Below, one piece after another: positions 1 to 8,960 of a stretch of DNA of 64,000 nucleotides (within the stretch, counting starts at the first letter, position 1; each line of letters starts with the position of its first letter). The stretch lies in assembly GCA_002315315.1 (NCBI GenBank), contig DCGT01000047.1, positions 1 to 64,000 of the forward strand. Direction: 5' to 3'. This stretch comes from Faecalibacterium sp. UBA1771 (lineage in GTDB: Bacteria; Bacillota; Clostridia; Oscillospirales; Ruminococcaceae). The translations under genes were made by a program, and so were the position numbers. Below the pieces are notes generated by a model that was given only the letters and a program-made list of their open reading frames with translations, searched no databases and was not told where the DNA came from.

Positions 1-476
1 TCCTGTCCGGCTTCACCGCCAAGCTCGCCGGTACCGAGCGCGGAATCACCGAGCCTACACCGACCTTCAGCTCCTGCTTCGGTCAGGCTTTCCTCGAACT
101 GCACCCCACCAAGTATGCCGATGAGCTGGTTAAGAAGATGCAGAAGGTCGGCGCAAAGGCCTACCTCGTAAACACCGGCTGGAACGGAACCGGCAAGCGT
201 ATTTCCATCAAGGATACCCGTGGAATTATCGACGCTATCCTGTCCGGAGCTATCAATGAAGCCCCGACAAAGACAATTCCGTATTTCAACCTCGAAGTCC
301 CGACCGTACTCGAAGGTGTCGACACCGGCATTCTCGACCCGCGTGACACCTATGCCGATGCTTCTCAATGGGAAGAGAAGGCTAAGGATCTCGCCGGACG
401 CTTCATTAAGAACTTCGTCAAGTACGAAGGCAACGAAGCCGGCAAGGCTCTCGTATCCGCCGGTCCTACTCTCTGA
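1..476 (+). CDS. pckA: Phosphoenolpyruvate carboxykinase (ATP), C-terminal part
   Basis: Partial gene cut by the left window edge; the reading frame begins at base 3 and ends with TGA at 474-476. The visible ~157 residues match the C-terminal end of ATP-dependent PEP carboxykinase, which interconverts oxaloacetate + ATP and phosphoenolpyruvate + CO2 + ADP in the cytosol. Recognisable stretches are [49 protein letters not shown] and the ending AGPTL, all collinear with the E. coli-type enzyme. The nucleotide and metal sites lie upstream, outside the window. A strong terminator follows 16 bases after the stop, so it ends its own transcript. In a fermentative anaerobe it may run toward oxaloacetate formation; that direction is inference. 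Confidence 0.95.
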   Translation, partial: LSGFTAKLAGTERGITEPTPTFSSCFGQAFLELHPTKYADELVKKMQKVGAKAYLVNTGWNGTGKRISIKDTRGIIDAILSGAINEAPTKTIPYFNLEVPTVLEGVDTGILDPRDTYADASQWEEKAKDLAGRFIKNFVKYEGNEAGKALVSAGPTL

Positions 477-491
477 TTTTTTTAGACTTTC

Positions 492-523
492 AACCGGAGC
501 AGCACTTAGCTGCTCCGGTTTTT
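492..523 (+). terminator. Intrinsic terminator after pckA
   Basis: Perfect 11-bp stem (492-502 with 510-520), extendable by one C-G pair (503/509), with a short loop and a T-rich tail starting at 521. It sits just after the pckA stop codon. Confidence 0.9.
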
Positions 524-543
524 ATTATATCCCGCGATGATTA

Positions 544-571
544 TTGACAGCTTGGTTTCAAATGATATAAT
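544..571 (+). promoter_or_regulatory. Sigma-A promoter for the HAD phosphatase gene
   Basis: TTGACA (544-549) and TATAAT (566-571) are separated by 16 bp, with an extended -10 TGA directly before the -10 box. The next gene starts at 641 and the previous transcript is terminated at about 523, so this promoter must serve the HAD gene. Confidence 0.85.
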
Positions 572-640
572 GAATGTTATCATAATGCCTTAGTATGCTT
601 AATTACGGCATTTTACCGAATACACAAGGAGTGTCATCTC

Positions 641-1492
641 ATGGATATTCAGACTCTGCGGGATATCGGAAAGGATATCAAGCTTATTGCACTTGACCTT
701 GACGGTACCCTGCTTAACAGCCAAAAAACCATAGACCCGCGTACAATGGACGCTATTCGCAGAGCAAGAGCTGCAGGCATTACCGTAACATTCAGCACCG
801 GACGTGCATTTGCAACTCTCGGCCCCTATCTCAAAGCCGCTGAAGTAGTCGGACCTGTAATTTCCTGCAACGGAGCAGAGGTAATTGACGCCGAAACCGG
901 AAACGAAATACGCCGCGCCGTCATTCCCGAGGACGAGGTTATATCGTTTCTCAACTACGCTTCAAAGTATGACATCGAATTTTGCGAAATGGCTACCGAC
1001 GCGAGCTATGGCTTTAAGGGCGGCAACCACGAAAATCACCATCGTGTCTATCACACTATGGGCAATCCGAATTATCCGTTCGTTTATTTCCGAGACGGTC
1101 ATTTCTATGAGCCGGGTGTTAAGGCGGTAAAAATAAACTTCGGACCAATGAATGAAGCTCAATTCAAAGCAATGATGGACTATATTGCATCACGCCCCGC
1201 TCTCGCGGTCACAACCGGCAGTAACATCATCTACGAGCTTATTTGTGCCGGATGCAGTAAGGGCGACGGTCTGCGTGTTGCCTGCGAACACCTCGGCATC
1301 ACAACAGCACAGGCGGCGTCCTTCGGTGACGCTCCGAACGACCTTTCATCTCTCGAAGCCGCCGGTCTGTCGGTGGCAATGGGAAATGCAGACGACATAG
1401 TAAAAGAACGCTGTATGTATATCACCGATTCCAACGATGACAACGGAATCGGAAATGTGATTGACAAACTTATTTTGTTTGACAAACAATAA
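641..1492 (+). CDS. Cof-type HAD-superfamily (IIB) phosphatase
   Basis: A 283-residue cytosolic sugar- or nucleotide-phosphate phosphatase of the Cof/YidA subfamily. HAD motif I is DLDGTLL at residues 19-25 (nucleophile Asp19, acid/base Asp21). Motif II is in FSTGRAF, and motif III/IV is the late GDAPNDLSSLEAAG block, which binds Mg2+. Between motifs II and III lies the type IIB cap. Length fits the family (260-290 residues). The ATG is supported by AAGGAG at 626-631. It is monocistronic or read into the next gene; the only structure after it is a weak hairpin. The substrate cannot be deduced from sequence, since this family is broadly promiscuous. Confidence 0.9.
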   Translation: MDIQTLRDIGKDIKLIALDLDGTLLNSQKTIDPRTMDAIRRARAAGITVTFSTGRAFATLGPYLKAAEVVGPVISCNGAEVIDAETGNEIRRAVIPEDEVISFLNYASKYDIEFCEMATDASYGFKGGNHENHHRVYHTMGNPNYPFVYFRDGHFYEPGVKAVKINFGPMNEAQFKAMMDYIASRPALAVTTGSNIIYELICAGCSKGDGLRVACEHLGITTAQAASFGDAPNDLSSLEAAGLSVAMGNADDIVKERCMYITDSNDDNGIGNVIDKLILFDKQ

Positions 1493-1535
1493 TTTCAGTC
1501 GATTTATATGTATTAATCTACATATATTTATATAA

Positions 1536-1554
1536 CGGCGACAATTTATCGCCG
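1536..1554 (+). other. Small hairpin upstream of the InlB-repeat gene
   Basis: A 6-bp perfect stem CGGCGA/TCGCCG with a 7-base loop, ending about 8 bases before the ribosome site of the next gene. It has no T tract, so it is not a convincing terminator. It could influence translation start; purely structural observation. Confidence 0.35.
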
Positions 1555-1574
1555 ATTTACAAGAGGTTATTAAT

Positions 1575-3113
1575 ATGAAACATTTAAAAAGACTGATCGC
1601 AGTTTCTGCCGTTTTGTGTTTTGCCGTCGTATTTGCACTGACGGTCAGCGCCGCTGAGGTCAGCGTGAAGGTCAACGTCACCGGCGGAAGCTGTTCTGTC
1701 AGCGTCACGCAAAATGGTGTACCGCTTGCCGGCTCGGACGGAAACTACGTTGCAGATTCCAATGCCGGAGGAGTAAGCGTAACAGCCACTCCGAATGTAG
1801 GCAGCTACATAACGGTTGCCGGAAGAAATGACACGACTTCTGTGTCGCTTGATATTTCCTCCGCGCCGACCGAGATAGCTGTCGACATCGTTGTAACGCC
1901 CATTGCTTCTCCCTCCGTCTCACTTGCCGCCGACACAGCAAACGGGGGTCTGTATTACACAATCGGAGCTTCATCTACAGCATCCTGTATGTTTGACGTT
2001 ATCATTATGGATGCTTCGGGCAATCAGGTATCTACCTTCACCACAACCTCGATGTCAGGAAGTATTCCCCTTTCGGGAACTGTTACCGCTTCGCAAAGCT
2101 ATACCGCAAAGGCATCACAGCGTGTCGGAGTAAACGGTGAAAGCGGTTACGGTTCAGCATCCAACTCCGCTATCGCCGCTCCACTGCCCTCCAAAACGCA
2201 TATTTTAAAGGTCAGTGCTGAAAACGGCTCAATCAACGCCGCCGGAGGAGAATATTCTGCCGGTGAAAGAATTAACCTGCTTGCAACAGCAAACAAAGGA
2301 TATTCTTTTAAAGAATGGGTTGTAACCTCCGGAGCAGTAGCTTCGCTCGACAATCCGAGCACCTACTTCACAATGCCGGAAGGTGATGCAGAGGTTAAGG
2401 CGGTATTTGCCAAATCATATACGCTTACCGTCAAGTGTGAACAGGGCGGTAAGGTTCTGACAGCAGGCGGAGAGCACTTTGAAGGAACAGAAATATCGTT
2501 AATCGCATCCTGCAATGACGGCTATGTGTTCAGCGGTTGGATTTCAACCGACGGCGGAAGCTTTGCGGACGCCACACAGCTTGAAACCGATTTCACCATG
2601 CCGGCGAACAACACTACCGTAACCGCTGTTTTTGTCACCGAGCAAGAGGCGGCAAACACATTTGCACTGACATTAACCGCAGATGACGGCGGTATAGCAA
2701 ACACCAACCGCAACCGAGCCGCCGCAGGTGACAGCGTGACAATCCGTGCTTCTGCTAAGCAGGGATATGATTTTGTAGGTTGGACAAGCACTTCCTCTGC
2801 TGTTGTTTTCGAAGATGCATCCTCTCCCACCACTAAATTCACCATGCCGGAAAGCGATGTTATCGTTCATGCAAGCTTTAAGGCAAACGGTCAGGCAGTT
2901 GCCGGTGCCGACAACAACGAAACTCAGACACCTACAGATGGCATACTGATTACACCGCAAAAAGAAAGTCACCTCGGTCTTTGGGTTACGATAGGCGCAG
3001 TCGTTGCAATAATAGCTATCGGAGCTGCCGCAGTAGCTATTTACCTTGAACGTGAGGAAATGACGTTGGCTGAATTGATAGAAAAAATCAAGAGCAAAAA
3101 ATCACGCAAATAA
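1575..3113 (+). CDS. Membrane-anchored surface protein with three InlB B-type repeats
   Basis: A 512-residue exported protein. Residues 1-27 form a signal peptide (KHLKR, then a hydrophobic core, then TVSAAE). Residues 28-205 are Ser/Thr/Val-rich and unassigned. Three tandem copies of the divergent InlB/Listeria-Bacteroides repeat follow at about 208-278, 281-353 and 362-436. Each has the pattern L-x-V/L-x-A ... G-Y-x-F-x-x-W ... F-T-M-P ... V-x-A-x-F. A transmembrane helix at about 467-491 and a short positively charged tail (KIKSKKSRK) anchor it; there is no LPXTG sorting signal. Such repeats are usual in adhesins and other cell-surface proteins of Firmicutes. The specific ligand is unknown. 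The ATG follows an AAGAGG site at 1561. Confidence 0.8.
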   Translation: MKHLKRLIAVSAVLCFAVVFALTVSAAEVSVKVNVTGGSCSVSVTQNGVPLAGSDGNYVADSNAGGVSVTATPNVGSYITVAGRNDTTSVSLDISSAPTEIAVDIVVTPIASPSVSLAADTANGGLYYTIGASSTASCMFDVIIMDASGNQVSTFTTTSMSGSIPLSGTVTASQSYTAKASQRVGVNGESGYGSASNSAIAAPLPSKTHILKVSAENGSINAAGGEYSAGERINLLATANKGYSFKEWVVTSGAVASLDNPSTYFTMPEGDAEVKAVFAKSYTLTVKCEQGGKVLTAGGEHFEGTEISLIASCNDGYVFSGWISTDGGSFADATQLETDFTMPANNTTVTAVFVTEQEAANTFALTLTADDGGIANTNRNRAAAGDSVTIRASAKQGYDFVGWTSTSSAVVFEDASSPTTKFTMPESDVIVHASFKANGQAVAGADNNETQTPTDGILITPQKESHLGLWVTIGAVVAIIAIGAAAVAIYLEREEMTLAELIEKIKSKKSRK

Positions 3114-3125
3114 TTTGATTTAACT

Positions 3126-3164
3126 GCAATGCATCAAGCCTAAAGGTTTGATGCATTGCTTTTT
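3126..3164 (+). terminator. Intrinsic terminator
   Basis: A 15-pair stem (3126-3140 with 3145-3159, including one G-T pair), a TAAA loop and a T5 tail. It ends the InlB-repeat transcript and separates it from the soj promoter. Confidence 0.9.
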
Positions 3165-3215
3165 GCAATTTTATCGTCAAATTAATATTTTTACCAACTT
3201 TTTTATCTGTCGGCA

Positions 3216-3245
3216 TTTACAACGCCACCACTTATGCGGTATTAT
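3216..3245 (+). promoter_or_regulatory. Predicted promoter for soj-spo0J-serS
   Basis: TTTACA (3216-3221) and TATTAT (3240-3245) with an 18-bp spacer. It is the best sigma-A match between the upstream terminator and soj. If correct, both parS sites lie in the transcribed leader, so ParB bound there could repress the operon. Confidence 0.55.
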
Positions 3246-3266
3246 ATATAGGTATCAACGACGTAA

Positions 3267-3282
3267 TGTTCCACGTGGAACT
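3267..3282. promoter_or_regulatory. parS: parS centromere-like site (15/16 match)
   Basis: TGTTCCACGTGGAACT, a CACGTG-centred palindrome equal to the nearby perfect site except for the last base. ParB/Spo0J proteins bind 16-bp sites of this form (family consensus TGTTNCACGTGNAACA). It lies 91 bases before the soj start. Confidence 0.85.
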
Positions 3283-3337
3283 TTACACCTTCCGCATTGC
3301 ATTGTGCTTTACTTTCTGTGCGGCTCAAATACAGTTT

Positions 3338-3353
3338 TGTTCCACGTGGAACA
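3338..3353. promoter_or_regulatory. parS: parS site (perfect palindrome)
   Basis: TGTTCCACGTGGAACA, a perfect 16-bp palindrome that extends to 22 bp (3335-3356, TTTTG...CAAAA). It is 71 bp from the first copy and 20 bases before soj. It is the expected loading site for the spo0J product encoded downstream. Confidence 0.92.
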
Positions 3354-3372
3354 AAACAATCGGGGTGATAAC

Positions 3373-4155
3373 TTGGGTAAAATAATTGCGGTTGCCAATC
3401 AAAAGGGCGGTGTTGGAAAAACCACAACGGTGGTCAATCTTGCCGCCTCGCTGGGTGCATTGAAGCGTCGGGTTTTAATAGTAGATCTTGACCCGCAGGG
3501 CAACGCCACAAGCGGCTTCGGAATAAACAAAAAAGGTGTAAGCCGTTCTACATACAATCTTATACTCGGCTCAAGTCCTCTTCGCGAGGTTATACACGGA
3601 ACGGGATTTGAAAATGTTTCGCTGATACCGTCCAATATCGACCTTGCAGGTGCCGAAATTGAACTGGTAAGTCAGGAAAAGCGTGAGTTCAGGCTTCGCT
3701 CCTCGCTCAGAGAGGCAAAGCAGAATTATGACTTTGTAATAATAGACTGCCCTCCTTCTCTCGGACTGCTCACTCTCAACGGTTTAAATGCCTCAGACAG
3801 TCTGCTTATTCCCATTCAATGTGAATATTATGCCCTTGAGGGTCTGTCACAGCTTATGGCAACAGTCCGCTCAGTCAAGAGGCTTTATAACCCGAGGCTT
3901 GAGCTTGAGGGAGTGCTTGTTACGATGTTCGACTCAAGGCTCAACCTCACAATGCAGGTTGTCGAAGAGGTAAAAAAATATTTCCCGGGCAAGGTGTACA
4001 GCACTGCAATTCCGAGAAATATAAGAATATCCGAGGCTCCGAGCTACGGCAGACCGGTAAGATACTACGATTCGTCATCAAAAGGCAGTCAATCTTACGA
4101 CCGTTTGGCCGTTGAATTGCTCGAGCACAATCAATATGACTTGGAGGCAGACTGA
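3373..4155 (+). CDS. soj: Soj/ParA chromosome-partitioning ATPase
   Basis: A 260-residue ParA-family ATPase that works with ParB at parS to segregate and position the origin region. The deviant Walker A KGGVGKTT is at residues 11-18, with DLDPQGN (Walker A') and IIDCPPSLG (Walker B) following. The frame is open upstream to 3148, but the start chosen is TTG at 3373. It has GGGGTG at 3362-3367 and gives the canonical beginning GKIIAVANQKGG; upstream translation would cross the parS sites and has no family similarity. The end overlaps spo0J by one base (TGATG), implying translational coupling. rsmG, the usual upstream neighbour, is absent here. Confidence 0.95.
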   Translation: MGKIIAVANQKGGVGKTTTVVNLAASLGALKRRVLIVDLDPQGNATSGFGINKKGVSRSTYNLILGSSPLREVIHGTGFENVSLIPSNIDLAGAEIELVSQEKREFRLRSSLREAKQNYDFVIIDCPPSLGLLTLNGLNASDSLLIPIQCEYYALEGLSQLMATVRSVKRLYNPRLELEGVLVTMFDSRLNLTMQVVEEVKKYFPGKVYSTAIPRNIRISEAPSYGRPVRYYDSSSKGSQSYDRLAVELLEHNQYDLEAD

Positions 4156-4997
4156 TGGCGACAAAAAAAGGAGGACTCGGAAAGGGTCTTGACGCCCTTT
4201 TTGTAGACAACGACATCAACGACGGTACCCCTTCCGAGCTGAATATCAGCGAAATAGAGCCCGACCGCGAACAGCCGCGAACGAAATTCGATGAGCAGGC
4301 GCTATCGGAGCTTACCGCTTCCGTTTCGGAACACGGCGTATTACAGCCTATTCTCGTGCGTCCTCTACCGAATGGAGGATACCGCATTATTGCAGGGGAA
4401 CGCCGGTTTCGTGCGGCACACGCCGCAGGTCTCACAAAGATACCGGCTCTTATCAAAAGCGTTTCCGACCTTGATGCAATCGCGCTCGCATTAATCGAAA
4501 ATCTGCAGAGAGACGACCTTGACCCGGTAGATGAAGCTCTCGGATATAAGCATCTGATGGACACTGCCGATATAACGCAGGAACAAGCGGCAGAAAAGGT
4601 CGGCAAGCCGCGCTCGACAGTCGCCAACTCGCTTCGTCTCCTCGCTTTACCCGATGACGTGCTTTCGCTGATATCGGAGAAAAAGCTTACCGCCGGGCAC
4701 GCAAAGGCTCTCCTGTCGCTCAAAGATACCGATTCGGTAAGTGAAACCGCAAAAATGATTGCGGACAAACAGCTTTCGGTGCGTGAGGCGGAAAGAATCT
4801 GTTCTCGCAAAAAACGAGAAAAACCCGTTCCCAAGCCTAAAGAATCAATCGCGGCAGAGGTTGAAATTGCACTTAGAGACACTCTCGGTGTAGAGGTTTC
4901 GGTAAAATACAACGACGGAAAAGGTACTCTGTCATTAAATTTTTACTCAAAAGAACAGCTACTCGATTTTGCTAACCGTCTGGCTGTCGAAAAATAA
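4155..4997 (+). CDS. spo0J: ParB/Spo0J CTP-dependent parS-binding protein
   Basis: A 280-residue ParB clamp. The N-terminus [11 protein letters not shown] is the ParA-interacting peptide typical of Spo0J. The ParB/Srx-like CTPase domain holds [12 protein letters not shown] (box I) and GERRFRAA (CTP-binding box II). [14 protein letters not shown] is followed by a helix-turn-helix ([20 protein letters not shown]) for parS recognition, and a C-terminal dimerisation region ends the protein. GGAGG sits inside the end of soj. It should load at the two parS sites just upstream and spread over this region. serS follows after 26 bases and probably shares the transcript. Confidence 0.95.
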   Translation: MATKKGGLGKGLDALFVDNDINDGTPSELNISEIEPDREQPRTKFDEQALSELTASVSEHGVLQPILVRPLPNGGYRIIAGERRFRAAHAAGLTKIPALIKSVSDLDAIALALIENLQRDDLDPVDEALGYKHLMDTADITQEQAAEKVGKPRSTVANSLRLLALPDDVLSLISEKKLTAGHAKALLSLKDTDSVSETAKMIADKQLSVREAERICSRKKREKPVPKPKESIAAEVEIALRDTLGVEVSVKYNDGKGTLSLNFYSKEQLLDFANRLAVEK

Positions 4998-5023
4998 AAA
5001 ATAACATTATTCGGAGGCATAAT

Positions 5024-6304
5024 ATGCTCGATATCAGAAGAATCCGGGAGAATCCCGAAGCGGTTAAGGAAGCTCTTCGCAAGCGCAGAACCGACGGTTA
5101 TTCAAACGAAATAGACGCTATTCTTGAAATAGACGTTGAACGCCGTGCAATATCTACCGATGTTGACACAATGCGTGCAAAGCAAAACGCAGTAAGTAAA
5201 GAAATCCCCAAGATAAAGAAGGAAGGCGGAGACGTTTCAGCCGTTATGGCAGAGATGAAGGAGCTTTCCGATGAAATCAAGGACAAGACCGCACGCTTGA
5301 GTGAGCTTGAGGAGAAACAGCGTACACTGCTTCTCTCCGTTCCCAACACTCCGCACGAGAGTGTACCGGTAGGCGGCGACGATACGGAAAACGCCGAGCA
5401 ACGCCGTTGGGGTACTCCGAGAGATTTCGGCTTTGAACCGAAGGCCCATTGGGATTTGGGAACCGAACTCGGAATCCTTGACCCCGAACGCGCCGCAAAG
5501 GTTACCGGGGCTCGCTTCCACTTCTATAAAGGACTCGGTGCTCGCCTCGAACGCTCGATTTACAACTTCTACCTTGACCTTCATACTACACAGCACGGCT
5601 ACACAGAGCTTTTCCCGCCGTATATGGCAAACTCCGCTTCGATGACCGGTACGGGACAGCTTCCCAAGTTTGCCGAGGATATGTTCAAGCTCGAGGGTCT
5701 TGATTACTATCTTATTCCGACGGCAGAGGTCCCCGTCACCAATTTCCATCGTGACGAAATACTCGACGACGCCGACCTTCCCATTAAGTACGCCGCATAT
5801 TCTGCCTGCTTCCGCGGTGAAGCCGGTTCTGCCGGACGTGACACGAGAGGCCTTATCCGTCAGCACCAATTCAACAAGGTCGAGCTTGTCAAATTCACCA
5901 AGCCGGAGGAAAGCTATGCCGAGCTTGAAAAGCTGACCAATGACGCCGAGCACGCGCTTCAGCTTCTCGGACTACCCTATCGTGTAGTCGCACTTTGCGG
6001 AGGCGACCTCGGATTCAGCTCTGCCAAAACCTATGATATTGAGGTTTGGCTGCCCAGCTACGGACGTTATGCCGAGATTTCCTCCTGCTCCGACTTTGAG
6101 GATTATCAGGCTCGCCGTATGAATGTCCGCTTCCGCGATGCCGAAACCGGAAAGGTTCGCCTTGTCCACACTCTCAACGGCTCCGGACTTGCAGTAGGAC
6201 GCACAACCGCCGCCATCATTGAGAACTATCAGAACGAGGACGGCTCCATCACCGTTCCCGACGTGCTCGTACCGTATATGGGCGGAGTCAAGGTAATAAA
6301 ATAA
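5024..6304 (+). CDS. serS: Seryl-tRNA synthetase
   Basis: A 426-residue class IIa synthetase that charges tRNA-Ser (and tRNA-Sec where present). Residues 1-110 form the long antiparallel coiled-coil arm, rich in Lys/Glu, that contacts the tRNA variable arm. Class II motif 2 is [22 protein letters not shown], shown here as the block around residues 264-285, and motif 3 is [17 protein letters not shown]. Length is standard. GGAGG lies at 5013-5017, 6 bases before ATG. No T-box leader is present in the 26-base gap, so control presumably comes from the soj promoter. Confidence 0.96.
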   Translation: MLDIRRIRENPEAVKEALRKRRTDGYSNEIDAILEIDVERRAISTDVDTMRAKQNAVSKEIPKIKKEGGDVSAVMAEMKELSDEIKDKTARLSELEEKQRTLLLSVPNTPHESVPVGGDDTENAEQRRWGTPRDFGFEPKAHWDLGTELGILDPERAAKVTGARFHFYKGLGARLERSIYNFYLDLHTTQHGYTELFPPYMANSASMTGTGQLPKFAEDMFKLEGLDYYLIPTAEVPVTNFHRDEILDDADLPIKYAAYSACFRGEAGSAGRDTRGLIRQHQFNKVELVKFTKPEESYAELEKLTNDAEHALQLLGLPYRVVALCGGDLGFSSAKTYDIEVWLPSYGRYAEISSCSDFEDYQARRMNVRFRDAETGKVRLVHTLNGSGLAVGRTTAAIIENYQNEDGSITVPDVLVPYMGGVKVIK

Positions 6305-6325
6305 ATCTGTCCGATATATAATGCA

Positions 6326-6351
6326 AAGCCTGCATAAAACTATGCAGGCTT
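6326..6351 (+). terminator. Probable terminator after serS
   Basis: A perfect 11-bp stem (6326-6336 with 6341-6351) and AAAC loop. The tail is AT-rich but not a pure T run, so termination may be partial, with some read-through into the MBOAT gene. Confidence 0.6.
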
Positions 6352-6383
6352 ATTGATTATTAATTTTCCCCACGGAGGCTGAA

Positions 6384-7772
6384 ATGGTCTTTACTACTGC
6401 AAAATTCCTTTTATTTTTTGCGGCGGCGGTCGCCGTGTTCTATTTCGTCCCGCTGAAATATCGCAGTATAGTGTTGTTGACGGCAAATATTGTATTTTAC
6501 GCTTCTTCGGGAATTAAATATATTCCCGTGCTTGCGGCGATAGTTCTGTTCGGATATATTTTCGGAAGAATAATTGCCGTCGGCAGACACACTAAACTGA
6601 TGCTCTTAATATCGGTAACGGCACTTGTCGGACTGCTGTTCCTGTATAAATATCTTGACTTTGCACTTTCACTGTTCGGAAATCGAAATACCGTCTTTTC
6701 TCTTGCCGCTCCCCTCGGAATAAGCTTTTACACACTTGCATCGGTCGGATACCTTGTCGATGTATCGAGAGACGCCAAGCAATGTGAAAAGAATCTGCTT
6801 TCCTATTCGCTGTTCATCACATTTTTCCCACAGCTGTTGTCGGGACCGATTCCCCGCGCAAGAAAACTAATACCGCAAATGTGCGAGTTGTCGTCATACA
6901 ATTATGACAATCTGCGTGACGGTCTTATGAGAATGCTGATCGGAGCAGTCAAAAAACTGATAATCGCCGACAATCTGTGCATCGTAACCGACTTTTACTA
7001 TACGAACTATCAGGGCACCTCTGGCGCTCGAATCCTCATCGCCGTTCTTTTTTACTCAATACAAATATATTGCGACTTCTCAGGTTACAGCGATATGGCT
7101 GTCGGAGCTGCCAAATGTCTCGGTGTAACGCTTGACGAAAACTTCGACTCACCTTATCTTGCAAGAAGCATAAAGGGGTTTTGGCGACGGTGGCACATCA
7201 GCCTTTCATCGTGGTTCCGTGACTACCTCTATATACCGCTCGGCGGATCACGCAAAGGCAAGCTCCGTACCGCGGTAAATACGCTCATCGTTTTTGCCGT
7301 AAGCGGATTATGGCACGGTGCGGCGCTCGGATATGTTGTGTGGGGTCTGCTTCACGGCGCTATGCTCGACATAGAAAATTCAGTTTCACCTCTTGTGTCA
7401 GGCATTAAGGACAACACATTGCTGAGAATCGCCGATTCGGTGCGCGTATTTATCCTGACAACCTTTGCGTGGATATTTTTCCGCGCTCCGTCTCTTTCAG
7501 TTGCCGTATCGGTTATCAAAAAGATATTCACCGAATTCGGAGAAATTCCGAAATACATCATTTCCGATATGGAATTAACCGAAACGAAGATGATTGCGGT
7601 GTTTGTGTTTATAGTTTTGCTTGCCTTGTATGATATTTTAAAGGACAAAATCAATATAATGTATTACAATGCCAAGACGGCAACAAGATATGCTGTCGCA
7701 TTTATGCTTATGATGTCAATATACACATTCGGTGCGTTCGGCAATTCAAGCTTCATATATTTTAACTTTTAA
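6384..7772 (+). CDS. MBOAT-family O-acyltransferase (AlgI/DltB type)
   Basis: A 462-residue polytopic membrane protein, about ten or more helices, of the membrane-bound O-acyltransferase family. It carries the family blocks RRWHISLSSWFRDYLYIPLG (about 268-287) and SGLWHGAALGYVVWGLLHG (about 307-325). The conserved catalytic-type His is His311 and a second conserved His is His324. AlgI/DltB/PatA proteins move an acyl group across the membrane for transfer to an extracellular polymer. The ATG has GGAGG at 6374-6378. The next gene is 15 bases downstream and encodes an SGNH-like partner, the usual pairing. Substrate (peptidoglycan, teichoic acid or exopolysaccharide) is not resolvable here. Confidence 0.9.
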   Translation: MVFTTAKFLLFFAAAVAVFYFVPLKYRSIVLLTANIVFYASSGIKYIPVLAAIVLFGYIFGRIIAVGRHTKLMLLISVTALVGLLFLYKYLDFALSLFGNRNTVFSLAAPLGISFYTLASVGYLVDVSRDAKQCEKNLLSYSLFITFFPQLLSGPIPRARKLIPQMCELSSYNYDNLRDGLMRMLIGAVKKLIIADNLCIVTDFYYTNYQGTSGARILIAVLFYSIQIYCDFSGYSDMAVGAAKCLGVTLDENFDSPYLARSIKGFWRRWHISLSSWFRDYLYIPLGGSRKGKLRTAVNTLIVFAVSGLWHGAALGYVVWGLLHGAMLDIENSVSPLVSGIKDNTLLRIADSVRVFILTTFAWIFFRAPSLSVAVSVIKKIFTEFGEIPKYIISDMELTETKMIAVFVFIVLLALYDILKDKINIMYYNAKTATRYAVAFMLMMSIYTFGAFGNSSFIYFNF

Positions 7773-7787
7773 CAAAGGAGAGTCAAT

Positions 7788-8873
7788 ATGAAAAAAATCA
7801 TTACTCTGTGCATCGTGTTGATTCTCTTCCTCGGTCTTGTTGCCGGTGTTAATGCGTGGGTCGACCCTGCCGGTATAGCAAGCACCGACAGCTTCAATCG
7901 TCGTCTTACCGAAATTTTTGACAGCGGTCTAAACGCCGTAAACATAGACAACTACAACGGGCGCGCATTTATGAGATACTATATCTCCTCCCTCACCGAG
8001 TCTTACGATACTGTTGTGCTCGGCTCGTCTCACGGAATTCAATTCAGTGCCGAGATGTTCGACTCCGACAGCTTTTTCAATTCCTGCGTAACGGGAGCGG
8101 AAATAGAGGACGTAGTCAGTATATATCAAATGTACCACGAAAAAGGCATTGCTCCGAAAAATGTAGTGCTATGCGTAGACAGTTGGTTTTTGGACGCCAA
8201 TAAACAGGATGGTCGCTGGAAGCTCGAATATCCCGACTACTATGAGAATTTCTGCCGTGAAAACGGTATTAACTGCGGCAGTCTCAAATCATTGTCTGCC
8301 TATCGCAGGGAAAATGCCGTAACACTGCTTACACCGTCATATTTTCAGGAATCAATTAACGATCTCGGCGAACGCTTTGCAAATCCGCTAAAAAAAATAG
8401 AAACCGTTTCGGGTGACAACAGCCCGCTCGGAATAGTACGCTGTGACGGCAGTTACCGTTATCCCGAAAGCTACACCTCTCCGAATTACGACGAATATAT
8501 GTACCGCGTCAGCATTGAGGGAACGACGATAATTGAGGAGCTACAGAGCTTTACCGGAGTAGACACCTACAAGGCTTCCCTTCTCACGTCACTTCTTGAT
8601 ATGATAACCGACGACGGCGGAAACATTGTCGTGTTTCTTGCGCCGTTCAATAATCTTGTGTACGAACGAATTAACGACAGCGAAAACTGCGGCGGCATCT
8701 TTGAAATCGAGGAATATATTCGCAGTCTGTGTGAGAGTAAAGGCATAGAGGTCGTGGGAAGCTATGACCCGGTTGCCTGCGGATTTGAGTATCAGTCGTT
8801 TATCGACGGTCTGCATTTGAATATGTACGCCGTGGCGTGGGAGGCATCGGAAATTCTCCCTAAGCTGAAATAA
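7788..8873 (+). CDS. SGNH-hydrolase-like exported protein, MBOAT partner
   Basis: A 361-residue protein with an N-terminal membrane anchor or signal (hydrophobic residues 4-22). The block VVLGSSHGIQFSAEM (about 77-91) resembles the nucleophile loop of SGNH/DltD/AlgX-type proteins, with Ser80 or Ser81 as candidate nucleophile. DGLH at 340-343 fits the C-terminal Asp-x-x-His pair of the same fold. It starts 15 bases after the MBOAT gene with AAAGGAG, so the two form an operon. By analogy with DltB-DltD and AlgI-AlgJ/X, it would take the acyl group from the MBOAT protein outside the membrane and hand it to a polymer. That role is inferred. Confidence 0.75.
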   Translation: MKKIITLCIVLILFLGLVAGVNAWVDPAGIASTDSFNRRLTEIFDSGLNAVNIDNYNGRAFMRYYISSLTESYDTVVLGSSHGIQFSAEMFDSDSFFNSCVTGAEIEDVVSIYQMYHEKGIAPKNVVLCVDSWFLDANKQDGRWKLEYPDYYENFCRENGINCGSLKSLSAYRRENAVTLLTPSYFQESINDLGERFANPLKKIETVSGDNSPLGIVRCDGSYRYPESYTSPNYDEYMYRVSIEGTTIIEELQSFTGVDTYKASLLTSLLDMITDDGGNIVVFLAPFNNLVYERINDSENCGGIFEIEEYIRSLCESKGIEVVGSYDPVACGFEYQSFIDGLHLNMYAVAWEASEILPKLK

Positions 8874-8917
8874 TACTAAAGCGTTTCAAAAAAACAAATA
8901 ATTTTTTTCAAAAACCG

Positions 8918-8946
8918 TTGACAATATGTGCACTGTCGCATATAAT
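8918..8946 (+). promoter_or_regulatory. Consensus sigma-A promoter for the tRNA pair
   Basis: A perfect TTGACA (8918-8923), a 17-bp spacer and a perfect TATAAT (8941-8946). An A/T-rich UP-like tract (about 8888-8916) lies upstream. Transcription would begin at about 8953, directly before tRNA-Met. Confidence 0.95.
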
Positions 8947-8960
8947 AAATATTGCGCTGT

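Noticed and set aside
3148..3372. Longer N-terminus for Soj from the upstream open frame
   Set aside because: The extension would be translated through terminator and parS sequences, has no family similarity, and a good ribosome site marks TTG 3373.
4998..5023. T-box leader for serS
   Set aside because: The gap is only 26 bases and lacks the T-box sequence and specifier arm.
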